NCBI RefSeq assembly: GCF_001053095.1
Contig: NZ_CGBP01000026.1
Span: 1-60,753 of the forward strand
Direction: 5' to 3'
Length of the DNA stretch: 60,753 nt
DNA from: Yersinia similis
GTDB taxonomy: Bacteria; Pseudomonadota; Gammaproteobacteria; Enterobacterales; Enterobacteriaceae
Of this stretch, positions 26,335 through 35,959 are shown in pieces; position 1 is the first letter of the stretch, and the number at the start of each line of letters is the position of its first letter. Below the pieces are notes generated by a model. The model was not told the DNA's origin. It ran no database searches and saw only the letters and a program-made list of their open reading frames with translations. A program made the position numbers and the translations under genes.

Positions 26335-27012
26335 TTATTGAGGTTCTAACGTCACCAGTTGAGTGACCTCTAAACCGTCAGGTTTATCTGTGACGTCAGC
26401 ACGTTGGATAAATACTGAGAAGATGAATCTCTGTGCCGGAAGTGAGTTGGTTTGCCCTTCCAGCTTTAGGGACACGGGGTACTGAATTTCCCAGGCATAG
26501 ACCCCATTATCGAGTAGCCCTTTGGTCCTTACGACGCCGGGTTCAACCGAGGGAGACAGGTTCATTTTCTTACCGGTTATTGAGCTCAGTACGTTGGACG
26601 CCGTTAATGCGTTGTAGTAGCTGATATATCCTTCTCTTGAGAATCGGTCAGAGACAGCGTTCATTTGTTGCTTGTAATGGACAAAATCGAGTGTGAATGC
26701 TTTACGGATGGTTGCCGCACCAAATTCAGTGACTTCATCCTGGCTATACGCGGGTTGGTCTGTGGGGAAAATTTCCACAACCCTTCCATTTACCGTGGCG
26801 AAGTATTTAACCGGAGGATGTGCCACTTTCCAGCCCAACCCGAGGATAACGATCAGTGAGATCAAGAGAGCAGCACTTAACATGATATTCAGTTTCAGGG
26901 CGCTACGGGCAACACTGGCACCCAGTTGATTTTGTTGATGTAACAGGAATGCGGCTTGATAGGGTGCGGGCACACTGTTGCCCGCACCGGCAGGGCCGGG
27001 ACGTTTTTTCAT
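26335..27012 (-). CDS. traM: TraM (DotI/IcmL homologue, VirB8-like)
   Basis: A 225-residue protein from the ATG at 27012: a short cytoplasmic start, one membrane helix (LNIMLSAALLISLIVILGLGW, about 42-62) and a periplasmic NTF2-like domain with RKAFTLDFVHYKQQMNAVSDRFSREGY. This is the DotI/IcmL pattern, structurally related to VirB8. R64 TraM forms an inner-membrane ring. The TTG upstream at 27018 would add two residues. Confidence 0.9.
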   Translation of the reverse strand: MKKRPGPAGAGNSVPAPYQAAFLLHQQNQLGASVARSALKLNIMLSAALLISLIVILGLGWKVAHPPVKYFATVNGRVVEIFPTDQPAYSQDEVTEFGAATIRKAFTLDFVHYKQQMNAVSDRFSREGYISYYNALTASNVLSSITGKKMNLSPSVEPGVVRTKGLLDNGVYAWEIQYPVSLKLEGQTNSLPAQRFIFSVFIQRADVTDKPDGLEVTQLVTLEPQ

Positions 27013-27062
27013 TATCAATGACCTCGGACAGGAGACTTCCGGCTAAGAACGTGCGGCCGTAG

Positions 27063-27494
27063 TTAGTTGAGATTGAATGGCGAGCTGCTATTAGTCGTCG
27101 GGGCGGCGCTGCGTGAAACCTGAACTGAGGTTGTAGGGATAGAGTAGTCTGACACACTCAAATCTCCCCAAGGGTCAATATTGCTGGGTATATAGTCAGA
27201 AATTTTGTCGCGGGCAGCGGCACAAATCTTGTCTTTTATCCCATTCAAAATATCGGCCAAATTAGGGAACGTCGGCATGGTTATTGACGTACTGATATCC
27301 CCGAGACATTGCTGGAGTGCATCAGTTGCCTGATTCTCTCGTTCTGACCAGGCATCAGCTGCTTTCTTTGCTCGGTCATATCCCGACTGACTGCCCACTT
27401 GAGCGGCGCTGTAAGCGCGACAAATTGCGGCCTGACTGGACATAGTGGCTGTCAGCAACAGAGCACAGAGCAGTAAATTGCACGATTTTTTCAT
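27063..27494 (-). CDS. traL: TraL-like exported transfer protein (IncI type)
   Basis: A 143-residue protein with a signal peptide (MKKSCNLLLCALLLTATMSSQA), four further cysteines (ICRAY, QQCLGD, KICAAA) and a Ser/Thr-rich C-terminus. Its place between the primase and traM matches TraL of R64 and IncL/M plasmids. A minus-strand ORF in another frame across its 3' end (26903-27157) is a shadow. Function is unknown; the cysteines may need the TrbB isomerase. Confidence 0.7.
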   Translation of the reverse strand: MKKSCNLLLCALLLTATMSSQAAICRAYSAAQVGSQSGYDRAKKAADAWSERENQATDALQQCLGDISTSITMPTFPNLADILNGIKDKICAAARDKISDYIPSNIDPWGDLSVSDYSIPTTSVQVSRSAAPTTNSSSPFNLN

Positions 27495-27502
27495 GAATAC
27501 CT

Positions 27503-30500
27503 CTACATTCCCGGGCGAGGGGAATTGTCGGGTCTGACTAGCGGTTTATTTTCTGCTTTTACGATGGCGTCAGAGACTGGAGTTACTGGGGTAAACCGTT
27601 TCGTAAAACCCAGTTTTTTATGCAAGACCGCCTCCATTTTTTCGGGACTATCCAGCTTGGCGACCACTTTTTCGTTGTCACCGCTTAGGCGAAAAACAAA
27701 AGTGTTATACGCGACTACTGCCCCGCGAACCTGGTTGACTGCATTACCATGACCGATTGGCCTTAAGCCATCGGGTTCGACAATATTGAGAGTCAAATAG
27801 CGTGAGCCATTTTCTCGTGTACAAAGCTGGCCAAGAACATGCTGATACTCCCCTTTATGCAAAACAATGCCTTGCAGGTAGTCTCCGTGCGCTTTTACCA
27901 ACTGTAAGGATAACTGGCCATCAGGCAGATACCCTGTCATGACAGGCGTTCCGCTGTCTTGGCTGGCTACCGGTAGTTTTGCTGTTTGTGGATTGCCATG
28001 CTGGGCCGCACCACGGCCATCGGGTTGTAACCAGAGCAGGGCTGAATGGTTCGTGAGTAGGGGTAATGTTATTCCACTGGCTGCGATAACCGTTTGTTGA
28101 ACCTGTTGGAATGACGCCATGTCATAGGCCAATAATGACGCCGGAGGAAATGCCTGCTGACGGTCGGGTACCAGAAGGCGATTATCAATGGCAGACTTCA
28201 CTTCCCACTGATTGCGCATGGCGTCAATTTTCTCCCAACGAAGTATTTTTCCCGTCTCTGTGTCCTTCACCGGGGAGTTTACGGTAACAGGCTGTTGGCC
28301 AAGACAACGTAACGAAATGATATCGCCGATATTCATACCGCTATCGGCTAATGCCCCGTTAAGTTCCTTGCCCCAAATGACTTTTTCACCGTCAGCAGTC
28401 CGCATTTTTACGTGGTAACTCATGCTGTTGGTATCATCAAAATTGTAAGGTGCCTCGCCATGCGCCAGCAATTTACCGGTTAACCCTGCCGTTTCAGGTT
28501 GAGCCGCGTCTTGTTGAGGTCGCGGTTGAGATTGAGGTGGGAAACCCATATTGCCGGGTGCTTGCACTGTCGGTGCCTGAGTTTGGGGATTTACGCCAGG
28601 TACCGCTGACGTCGAAGGTTCCGCCTGATTGGCTGGTGTCAAAACAATACCGTCAACAGATGGCGTTGATACGGATGTATCATTACGCTGTTGTGCCAGT
28701 AATTTATGCGCTTCATCCAACATCAATTGTTGTATTGGATTTTTCAGCACCAGTTCAAGATTGTGTTCGGCAATCAAATTTATGGCGCGTTGTTTAAACT
28801 CGTCGCTGCCGGTGAGTTCAATTTTGCCATGATAATGTTGTCTGGCGACGAGGAGGGCGGCCAAGACCAACGTGACATTCTGGCTGGCTTCGGGGGTCGC
28901 CATGGTGATGTGATTGCCATGATCGACAAAAGCCCGTACCCCTTCATAAAAATAGACAACAGTATTGCCTTCGTACTCATGGGTGACATTTTGAAGCAAA
29001 GCATCAAGGTTAACCGGTATTGCTCGTCGAGGTTGGTCATTTTCAGCACTGTCAACTGGGTCTATATGAATACTGTTATCAACTGATTTATTTTGAGGTT
29101 GCTCACTGCTGGTCATCTTTTCTGGATGTGATTCGTCTTCTGGCGGGGTGTCATTAACATTAAGCATTGAGGCGAATGAGGCTGGCTCAGCGCGGGTATC
29201 ATCTGGCGTAGAAGGTTTGGCGTGTTTGATATCAATTTTCTGACTGAGAATTTCACGCAGTGACTCTTCGAGAGCAATGCTTGGCTCTTCAAAACCTGCA
29301 CTTGTAGTGTAACTATCTGAACTCATCCAGTAGTTACGAAGTCCAATACTCTTTTTGCTGAGTAGATCAATTTCTCTCTGCAGGCTGGCGACATCCAACG
29401 TATCAGCTTTGTTCATTAACTCGTTGAAATTTGATGCCAGTTCTTCAAATGCCGTTTCAAAACTAGCCGTAGATTTATCATCATGTGGTATCACAGGGGC
29501 TGGCGAAATCTCCGTCTGCGTTATGTCTGCTTCGGATATGACCTCCGCTGACCCTACCGGAACATCGGTTTGTTCTGGCTGGCTGACGATTTCAGTGTGA
29601 ACGCCCCCTGTTTTTTCGACATGTTGCGTGGTATCTGTTGCGTCTGCATCAGGTGGCAGTGAACTCACTATTCCTGGTTCATTTTCAGCGTAAATTGGTG
29701 CTATTTCTGCATCAGATGCTGCAGGTGTTGCTTCAGCAGGTGCTGATACAGCTTCTGCCGCATCGCTGCTGTTCTGCCCGAGAACGTGATTTTCACTTTC
29801 CGGGGATGGTGAAAAAGACTCCTGCTGCATATAAGCCGCATATTCTGCAATATCAGCGGGTTCCGGTAGTTGCTCTTCAGGATCGTCCTGTCTTAGGTGG
29901 GTGTCTGGCATGGAATGTTCCTCTGTGAAGGTCTGACGCCAGTCAGGGAGTAAAGGGTCAAGAACTGGAGACAGCTGGTCGCGCACGGCATCAAGTCCCC
30001 GTGATGAATGAATGTCGTTGAAATCGCTGAATGAACCGGTGCCGGCGAATGCCCGTGCGCGTTCGCTTTCAGTAAATTGCGGGATGATATAAGTGCCATC
30101 AATAGCCGCTGCGGCCTCCCGGGCTTTATTGAGTCCTTTGTTATCGGTTTTCGTGAAGTCATCTTCGCCAAGGATGATGTGGGCCGTAACGGGGTAAAGT
30201 GCTTTAAGATTTCGTGACACTGTCACCATGTTTCCCGCGTCGACCGTCATCACTACCGGAATGCCGGTGGCCTGATGCAGGCTTGCCGCAGTGGCATATC
30301 CCTCGGCATAGAGAATGGGAAGTTGTGGACGTAGTTCGCCGCCAACGACGAAGAAATTACCGGTCTTCTCGGCATCCTTCTTCAGGTTTTTGGTACCGTC
30401 TGGCTTGATGTACTGCAGCGTGCGGAGCTCGCCATCGCTGTTTCGCAGTGGAATGACCAGATTGTCATAGATATCCAGTCTGACACCGCTAGCAGCCGAC

Positions 30501-31120
30501 ACACCTTTACGTGAAAGGTAAGCGTGAGTATCCGGTGCAGGAGGCATTTTCGACCATTGGCGAGTCAACGTTTTCGCTATCCGCGTATAGTCTGTCCGGT
30601 CTTTCAACTCCCGATCCCAACGCTTCTGGGCCGCCAGTGCACGCTGTTTCAGCGACCCAGCTGGGTCATACTCATAACTCCCGGTGGATGTCCAGTTCAC
30701 CTTTCCTTCGCTTGCGCGGTGATTCTGGTACCAGCCAGCAGGACGGCCATCCATGTAACCCTGATACACGCCGGATTTGCTGCCTGCTTTATCACCTTCC
30801 GTAGCAACCCGGTGCCGTTTGCCATCCATCTCCGGCAGGCCATTATCGGGCAGAACGAACCCTGCCTCGCTTAGCTCCTGTGCAAACTCATCAACGGGTG
30901 TCAGGTTTTCCGCGACGGTTTGTATCTGTCCTGTGACGGTGTTTTCCGGCAACCAGGCCTTAACTTTCTCAAGGTCCGCTTCCTCCTTCGCAAACCAGAG
31001 TTTTTGTGACCTGTCGTATTCAAGGGGATAGCCCCCATCCGGAAGCCGGCCCGCTGCACGCAGCGCGTCCTTTTTGTTATCCGGCATAATGGTGAGATAA
31101 GTACGTTTCTGCATTGCCAT
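27503..31120 (-). CDS. Conjugative DNA primase, Sog/TraC-like, with LPD7-type domain
   Basis: A 1205-residue protein. An N-terminal DUF5710-like segment (LDYRSQKLWFAKEEADLEKVKAWL type, about 30-60) is followed by a primase/Toprim region with the motif EGYATAASLHQ at about residue 273, shared by RP4 TraC, IncI Sog and P4 alpha. Then comes a long acidic, low-complexity linker (about 400-680) and an LPD7-like segment (VVYFYEGVRAFVDHGNHITMAT). Sog primase is transferred with the T-strand and primes complementary-strand synthesis in the recipient. No in-frame internal start equivalent to SogS was established. Position between traK and traL is canonical. Confidence 0.88.
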   Translation of the reverse strand: MAMQKRTYLTIMPDNKKDALRAAGRLPDGGYPLEYDRSQKLWFAKEEADLEKVKAWLPENTVTGQIQTVAENLTPVDEFAQELSEAGFVLPDNGLPEMDGKRHRVATEGDKAGSKSGVYQGYMDGRPAGWYQNHRASEGKVNWTSTGSYEYDPAGSLKQRALAAQKRWDRELKDRTDYTRIAKTLTRQWSKMPPAPDTHAYLSRKGVSAASGVRLDIYDNLVIPLRNSDGELRTLQYIKPDGTKNLKKDAEKTGNFFVVGGELRPQLPILYAEGYATAASLHQATGIPVVMTVDAGNMVTVSRNLKALYPVTAHIILGEDDFTKTDNKGLNKAREAAAAIDGTYIIPQFTESERARAFAGTGSFSDFNDIHSSRGLDAVRDQLSPVLDPLLPDWRQTFTEEHSMPDTHLRQDDPEEQLPEPADIAEYAAYMQQESFSPSPESENHVLGQNSSDAAEAVSAPAEATPAASDAEIAPIYAENEPGIVSSLPPDADATDTTQHVEKTGGVHTEIVSQPEQTDVPVGSAEVISEADITQTEISPAPVIPHDDKSTASFETAFEELASNFNELMNKADTLDVASLQREIDLLSKKSIGLRNYWMSSDSYTTSAGFEEPSIALEESLREILSQKIDIKHAKPSTPDDTRAEPASFASMLNVNDTPPEDESHPEKMTSSEQPQNKSVDNSIHIDPVDSAENDQPRRAIPVNLDALLQNVTHEYEGNTVVYFYEGVRAFVDHGNHITMATPEASQNVTLVLAALLVARQHYHGKIELTGSDEFKQRAINLIAEHNLELVLKNPIQQLMLDEAHKLLAQQRNDTSVSTPSVDGIVLTPANQAEPSTSAVPGVNPQTQAPTVQAPGNMGFPPQSQPRPQQDAAQPETAGLTGKLLAHGEAPYNFDDTNSMSYHVKMRTADGEKVIWGKELNGALADSGMNIGDIISLRCLGQQPVTVNSPVKDTETGKILRWEKIDAMRNQWEVKSAIDNRLLVPDRQQAFPPASLLAYDMASFQQVQQTVIAASGITLPLLTNHSALLWLQPDGRGAAQHGNPQTAKLPVASQDSGTPVMTGYLPDGQLSLQLVKAHGDYLQGIVLHKGEYQHVLGQLCTRENGSRYLTLNIVEPDGLRPIGHGNAVNQVRGAVVAYNTFVFRLSGDNEKVVAKLDSPEKMEAVLHKKLGFTKRFTPVTPVSDAIVKAENKPLVRPDNSPRPGM

Positions 31121-31129
31121 GTTCCTCTG

Positions 31130-31390
31130 TTATTCAAAGAATTTGCGATACCACCATGGGCGACCCGTAATGGGATTGCCCCGCATCAAATGGATAACTC
31201 GCTGGGTTAGAACCGTCAGGGTGTAGCCGAAATACGCGAGGATCTTGAAGACGATGATGATCGTGGTGCAGATATACAGCGTCATTAATGACGGCCAACG
31301 GAACCAGGCGAAGTAAATCGTTAATAACAACGCCGGAATACCGTAAATGGTCAATGGCCGTGATGCATCCCGCCAGAGCGAGACTTTCAT
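31130..31390 (-). CDS. traK: TraK (IcmT/DotS homologue)
   Basis: An 86-residue membrane protein (MKVSLWRDASRPLTIYGIPA...) with two hydrophobic segments and the N-terminal W-R-D-A-S-R-P pattern and the C-terminal GRPWWYRKF that mark the IcmT/TraK family. It follows traJ, as in R64, and precedes the primase gene. IcmT is an inner-membrane component of Dot/Icm systems. Confidence 0.88.
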   Translation of the reverse strand: MKVSLWRDASRPLTIYGIPALLLTIYFAWFRWPSLMTLYICTTIIIVFKILAYFGYTLTVLTQRVIHLMRGNPITGRPWWYRKFFE

Positions 31391-31421
31391 AGGTTCTCCT
31401 TATATGAGGTAAATATGGGGG

Positions 31422-32588
31422 TCAGACAGGTAGGGTTTCTAACGTCAATAGCTGGCTAGGGCTGACAACGGTGAGCATTTCTACGCGATCAATACGACCT
31501 TCCTGATATAAGCGCCAGGCAGCATCGATGATGGTGGCTTGCTTTGACTGGAGATGATTGTCAATCCAGTTACCCCAGAGGGTGTAATTCAAACCGGCCA
31601 GTTCATGACGAATTTCTTCATTAAAGACCAGATATTCCCTGATGGCCTGACGTTTACCGTCAGTAGTACGTAACAGCCGTTGCACCACAATAACCTGAAT
31701 AACACCGAGAATATCTCGGGCCGCCGCTTCTCGCATTTCCGGGGGGAACATCAGAACGGCACGTGGGATCGTTTCGCCCGGGGAATGAGTGTGCATGGTA
31801 GACAAACATAAATGCCCTGACTGACCACAGGCGATGGCGCCGAGAATGGTTTCCAGATCACGAATTTCCCCCACACCAATCAAATCCGGTGCTTGTCGTA
31901 GCGCCAGACGTAATCCTTCCGCAAAGCTGGGAACATCTCGACGAATTTGGGATTGAGTCGGTGGTAACACGTTATCGGGTGTCGCGAGAATGTATTCTAT
32001 TGGATCTTCGAACGTGACAATTTTTCTATCAGGGTATAACCGTCCACAATACTGATAAATTGACGCAAGAAGGGTTGATTTACCTGACCCCGTCTCACCG
32101 CACACCAGAATAAGGCCTTTGTGTGGGAGTAGATTGAGCTTTAACTCATCTTCCAAACCCAGCGTTTCTAAAGTAGGGATGACAGTGGGGAGGATTCGGA
32201 GTGTAACGGCCGTAGTCAGTTCTTGCCGGCCAATCGTCGCTTGAATAAAATTGGCTCGAAACCGCAGGCGCTCGCCTCGATTCAATCCATAACGTTGATT
32301 CGCATCCCCATCGAGCTGAAGAGGCCGGTCAACCCCTTTGCCTGATTTGACCATCGCTTTTACTTCTGGTGTAAATACCTCATCAATCCATTTGGTTAGC
32401 TGGGCATCTTCGACGCGAAACTCACTGACTTTCAGTAAACGACCAAATCGACTCACAATGATGTGATTACCGCCCTGCAAATGAATATCCGAAACATCAT
32501 TTCTCGCACACCAGGTAAAGAAATTGCGCAAGCTATCAGCGGTAAGTCCCCCAGAGAAATCAAAGGGAACAAGCATTTTGTCCGACAT
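31422..32588 (-). CDS. traJ: TraJ, secretion ATPase (DotB homologue)
   Basis: A 388-residue ATPase of the GspE/PilT family from the ATG at 32588 (AGGAGA ribosome-binding site). Walker A is at about residue 166 (CGETGSGKSTLLASIYQY), with the Asp box FEDPIEY, Walker B-like LIGVGEIRD and the His box LSTMHTHSPGETIPR. The match to DotB and R64 TraJ is clear. It supplies energy at the base of the type IVB channel. A separate paralogue, PilQ, serves the thin pilus. The frame up to 32651 overlaps traI without a ribosome-binding site. Confidence 0.92.
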   Translation of the reverse strand: MSDKMLVPFDFSGGLTADSLRNFFTWCARNDVSDIHLQGGNHIIVSRFGRLLKVSEFRVEDAQLTKWIDEVFTPEVKAMVKSGKGVDRPLQLDGDANQRYGLNRGERLRFRANFIQATIGRQELTTAVTLRILPTVIPTLETLGLEDELKLNLLPHKGLILVCGETGSGKSTLLASIYQYCGRLYPDRKIVTFEDPIEYILATPDNVLPPTQSQIRRDVPSFAEGLRLALRQAPDLIGVGEIRDLETILGAIACGQSGHLCLSTMHTHSPGETIPRAVLMFPPEMREAAARDILGVIQVIVVQRLLRTTDGKRQAIREYLVFNEEIRHELAGLNYTLWGNWIDNHLQSKQATIIDAAWRLYQEGRIDRVEMLTVVSPSQLLTLETLPV

Positions 32589-32592
32589 GGCG

Positions 32593-33381
32593 CTATTTCT
32601 CCTGTGTGATAACAGGTTGCCAATGGGTTTTATCAATGTCGAAGCCAGCACGCTCTTTCAATCGTTTCACTTTGTCGCCGATCATCAATTGGTCACGGGT
32701 ACCAGTGACTGTCTGCTGTTGTTCGGTGATCCGTGGTGCTTTTATCATTCCTTGTTGTAGCAATGTCGAGTATTGCAACATGCCGGCATAATCGCGGGTC
32801 AATCGGCTAAAGTTAGCCTCCAGAGTGTTATCTGCACTCTCTCGCCCCTCAGCCCATCCCTTTTCAATCGCTTGCCGCCATACAGTTCTTTGTTGGCCGT
32901 CTTTAGGATGAACGCTGGATTCTGGCAATGCAGTGCGCCCGGTATTGAGCCCCGCCAGGAGATACTGTCTCCATCCCGGGGGGTTACTGACAAAACGTTC
33001 CGGCACCACAATTTTATATACGCTGGTTGCCGTGCGTATCTGGTCCGGGGTGATGTGTGCAATATCTTTTGAGGCAGCGATGACAGGCGGTAACCAACCC
33101 TGGCGAGTAATGAGGGGACGAAAGTCATACACGGTGTTTAGAGTGCTCTCTTTACTGATCAGTGCTGTTTGTAGCTCCCATGCACGTTGCGCTTTCCCTC
33201 CGCGAAAACCGACGGTGCGGCCAGCTTCTGTCAACATCTGATAGACCGTGTCACTCATTCCGTTACGACTGTTATCTGATGGACTCAGATAAGCATCCAT
33301 GCCTGGAGGCGGGGCCGGTTCTTCTACCGCCAGTGCGGGAAGGGCGAACAGTATGACGGCAGCGAATAAAGTCTTTTTCAT
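32593..33381 (-). CDS. traI: TraI (DotC homologue)
   Basis: A 262-residue exported protein matching DotC/TraI of type IVB systems (VGFRGGKAQRAWEL, YDFRPLITRQGWLPPVI, GWRQYLLAGL). The signal peptide MKKTLFAAVILFALPALA ends in a signal peptidase I-type site and has no lipobox cysteine, whereas Legionella DotC is a lipoprotein. It is not the IncP relaxase TraI. It overlaps traH by 4 nt at the start and lies 4 nt from traJ. Confidence 0.88.
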   Translation of the reverse strand: MKKTLFAAVILFALPALAVEEPAPPPGMDAYLSPSDNSRNGMSDTVYQMLTEAGRTVGFRGGKAQRAWELQTALISKESTLNTVYDFRPLITRQGWLPPVIAASKDIAHITPDQIRTATSVYKIVVPERFVSNPPGWRQYLLAGLNTGRTALPESSVHPKDGQQRTVWRQAIEKGWAEGRESADNTLEANFSRLTRDYAGMLQYSTLLQQGMIKAPRITEQQQTVTGTRDQLMIGDKVKRLKERAGFDIDKTHWQPVITQEK

Positions 33382-33833
33382 GCAAGACGCCCCTCTTTAT
33401 CGGGTAAAGAGAAATGCAGATGTAATTCAAGGGATTGCTGTTTGAACGTTGCTCTCCAGCCAATTTGCGTCTCTAGCTGACGTAAAATATTTTCAAAGGT
33501 CACTTCGCGTACATGAATACTGACTGGCAGGGGTAAACGGACTCCACTGTAAGCAAATGTGAGACCACGTTGACGGGCTAATTGTGCCAGGAGTTCAACG
33601 GCATCCCCCTCCCAATCAACTGAAAGTCGCTGACTGTTTGCTGTGATACTGCCAGGAATATGAGGTGCTTTCTGGTTTAATGCGCCCTTCAGGTACAGAT
33701 CCTGTTGTGTAGCTTGAAGCTGAGCGGTATTGGCTGATGCGAGTTGTGGCGGGGGCGTAGGGTGGTCGGCCTGGCGGGCATGACAACCAGACAGCAAAAA
33801 AAGGCCAAAAGAGGCCAAATACGATAATTTCAT
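33378..33833 (-). CDS. traH: TraH (DotD homologue), outer-membrane lipoprotein
   Basis: A 151-residue lipoprotein with lipobox LLSGC (Cys17) and a C-terminal domain with the alternating pattern LAQLARQRGLTFAYSG and VTFENILRQLETQIGWRAT, which is the secretin N0/N1-like fold of DotD. It would help place the DotH/TraN ring in the outer membrane. It follows pilV with a 51-nt gap, so the pilus and transfer genes are joined without the R64 traEFG genes or a shufflon. Confidence 0.88.
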   Translation of the reverse strand: MKLSYLASFGLFLLSGCHARQADHPTPPPQLASANTAQLQATQQDLYLKGALNQKAPHIPGSITANSQRLSVDWEGDAVELLAQLARQRGLTFAYSGVRLPLPVSIHVREVTFENILRQLETQIGWRATFKQQSLELHLHFSLPDKEGRLA

Positions 33834-33884
33834 TATTGAGGTTTCCTAATAGCGTGAATATCGGAGATAGGGTGATACGAGGGG

Positions 33885-35282
33885 TCAGGACGTCAAATCT
33901 ATACGGACATCGCTGGTGTTGTGATAGGCACTGTTCGCCAGTGTTACCGTGATCCGACTGTTTGATTTTACATTGACGGCCAGTTGTTTTTGAGCGACAC
34001 CGAAATTTTGGTAACCCCAGTAATGGCCGTTACTCCCGCTTTTATTAACCTGGATACGGGTACTGACTACGCCAACCAAGCCTCCGTCTACGTACACATT
34101 AAAGTCAGCTGAACCGGTATGAGAACCATCGGCGGGATTAAACAAGCTGGACACGGTGACGAGTAAAACCTTATATGACCCGTTTGATACGACATCTAAG
34201 TTATTGACGCCAGCACGCGACATTCCGCCGCCGCCGATACTGGTCCATATTCCTGCCTGGCAGAAAAGAGGGGCACCTTCTGTATCGCGGGTTAACGTCC
34301 CTATTTCACACGCCTGACCTGCTATCATCACTTTATTGAGTTGAAGAAATTCATCCGTGCCTAGACGGCCTTCTGCATGAACAGACCCGCCCCGCAATTG
34401 ACCCCCGGTATAAATGCCTTTGTTATTAACGGTACGGATCCAATCGTTATCATTCATATAGAATCCACCGCCGTGCTCCTCATTCAACCAACCTTTTCCA
34501 CTTTGTGTTATTAACCAACCGGTATTGCTTTTGATATCACCCTCCGCAGTGACTGTTTCACTGAACGTGCCGGTTTCGGCGTTAATATCTTTCACGTTGT
34601 TGAGATTATTCTTATTCAAATCGATATTGGTGTGCATTCGATTTAAGTCGGGACGCCCACCGACTTCATAACGATATAAACGGTCACTTTCTTGCGTATC
34701 AGTACCGAGAATATCAGAAGATAACCAGGTAAGCGGTCGACCAGACTCAGCCGCCAGCCCGAAGGTTGTCAGATTCTTTTCCCACCCCCCAACCGCGCCC
34801 ACCGCAATGTTATCTGTCCACACATACCCGCCGGAGCCTTCAATTTTTAGCGCGATATAACGCAACGCCTTATAAGAGAATGTCTGACCTCCTTCAGTTA
34901 ACACAAAGGCGACCAGTTTTCGATTAAACGCCGGGTCTCTGGCGATGGCGACCATGTATGTTTGGGCGGCTATATTTTGCAGAGAAAATCCGATAGGCAG
35001 ATAGCCCTCTTGCTGCAATTGGGCTGAGGTCACCGTGACTGGCGTTCCGCCAGTGACCTGACTGACCAATGTGTCGCGATTGTCACGAATATAGCTTTTG
35101 GCTGCACTGCCGACGGTCGTCATATTGCTGGCTTCTACCCCCCATTCCATTTCTTCCATGTACTGGGTATAGCGGGGGTAAGCGTAAATAGCGGCGAGCA
35201 TAATAATGACCAGCACAATCATTAACTCAATTGCCAGCACACCCTGATGAACGCTAACGGGCAAAGAATTCTGTTTTTTCAT
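33885..35282 (-). CDS. pilV: PilV, minor pilin / tip adhesin of the thin pilus
   Basis: A 465-residue type IVB minor pilin. The leader ends at HQG, followed by the hydrophobic VLAIELMIVLVIIMLAAIYAY, and the N-terminal 360 residues resemble the constant part of R64 PilV (DLNKNNLNNVKDINAETG, then the QACEIGTLTRDTEGAPLFCQ region). In R64 the C-terminus is switched by the Rci recombinase. Here the C-terminal domain (about 360-465) is encoded once, and no rci gene or inverted sfx repeats occur before traH. Recipient recognition therefore appears fixed. Confidence 0.88.
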   Translation of the reverse strand: MKKQNSLPVSVHQGVLAIELMIVLVIIMLAAIYAYPRYTQYMEEMEWGVEASNMTTVGSAAKSYIRDNRDTLVSQVTGGTPVTVTSAQLQQEGYLPIGFSLQNIAAQTYMVAIARDPAFNRKLVAFVLTEGGQTFSYKALRYIALKIEGSGGYVWTDNIAVGAVGGWEKNLTTFGLAAESGRPLTWLSSDILGTDTQESDRLYRYEVGGRPDLNRMHTNIDLNKNNLNNVKDINAETGTFSETVTAEGDIKSNTGWLITQSGKGWLNEEHGGGFYMNDNDWIRTVNNKGIYTGGQLRGGSVHAEGRLGTDEFLQLNKVMIAGQACEIGTLTRDTEGAPLFCQAGIWTSIGGGGMSRAGVNNLDVVSNGSYKVLLVTVSSLFNPADGSHTGSADFNVYVDGGLVGVVSTRIQVNKSGSNGHYWGYQNFGVAQKQLAVNVKSNSRITVTLANSAYHNTSDVRIDLTS

Positions 35283-35959
35283 AGCACATAGCCTGTAAAT
35301 GAAGGAATACCTGCCAATATGACCATTGCGAGGCAGAAGCAGATATAGGGTGCAAAGGGGATAAACTCCCGATTAACGAGTAAACCGGTGCGGCTGGCCA
35401 GCCATTGAACCGTGATGATCCCGAGAGCCATCAATGTGATGACAGCGGTGACAGGTAACGTCAACCAGATACTCAGACCGGCCAAAAGATAAACATCCCC
35501 CAGGCCAAAACGTTCCTTCCCGTATCTGTTGGCCATGACACGAAAGCCGTAGAGCAATGCCATCATGACCCCCCAGTCAACCAATGCATGACGGAAGGGT
35601 AGTAACGTATCAGAAAGCAGGGTAAACAACATGCCGCTAATGGTGAGGCTTAACGTAAAGGGGAGCGGTAGCCAGTGTCTGGCGATATCCAAATGTGTTA
35701 ACACAACACACCATCCGAGTAAAATTAGGTCACGAAATACCGTTAATCTGGGTAATTCCTGATATTCGCCTCGTAGAAAAACCAGACTGGCCATTAATGC
35801 GAATAAGACGGTCATTACGCCGGAATAAGGCCATTTATCGGGAGAGCGACCTTCATTGTCTCGGATGAAATTGGCGGCTTGTTGGTGCAGGTCTCTGCCT
35901 ATGACGACAAAGCCAATGAACATAACGGGTATTAACAGACATAACGTCAGTAATGTCAT
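35279..35959 (-). CDS. pilU: PilU, prepilin peptidase
   Basis: A 226-residue polytopic protein of the type IV prepilin peptidase family (A24) with about seven hydrophobic segments. The catalytic aspartates are likely in LTHLDIARHWLP and in the GxGD motif (RFGLGDVYLLAGL). The N-terminal cytoplasmic tetracysteine methylase domain of PilD is absent, as in R64 PilU. It would process PilS and PilV. It overlaps the pilV start and the pilT stop by 4 nt each. Confidence 0.88.
   Translation of the reverse strand: MTLLTLCLLIPVMFIGFVVIGRDLHQQAANFIRDNEGRSPDKWPYSGVMTVLFALMASLVFLRGEYQELPRLTVFRDLILLGWCVVLTHLDIARHWLPLPFTLSLTISGMLFTLLSDTLLPFRHALVDWGVMMALLYGFRVMANRYGKERFGLGDVYLLAGLSIWLTLPVTAVITLMALGIITVQWLASRTGLLVNREFIPFAPYICFCLAMVILAGIPSFTGYVL

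Noticed and set aside
26903-27157. 84-residue minus-strand ORF between traM and traL
   Set aside because: Overlaps the start of traM and the end of traL in another frame; no ribosome-binding site or family match.
33834-33884. Shufflon or rci recombinase next to pilV
   Set aside because: The gap is only 51 nt, there are no inverted sfx-type repeats, and no tyrosine recombinase is encoded in the window.
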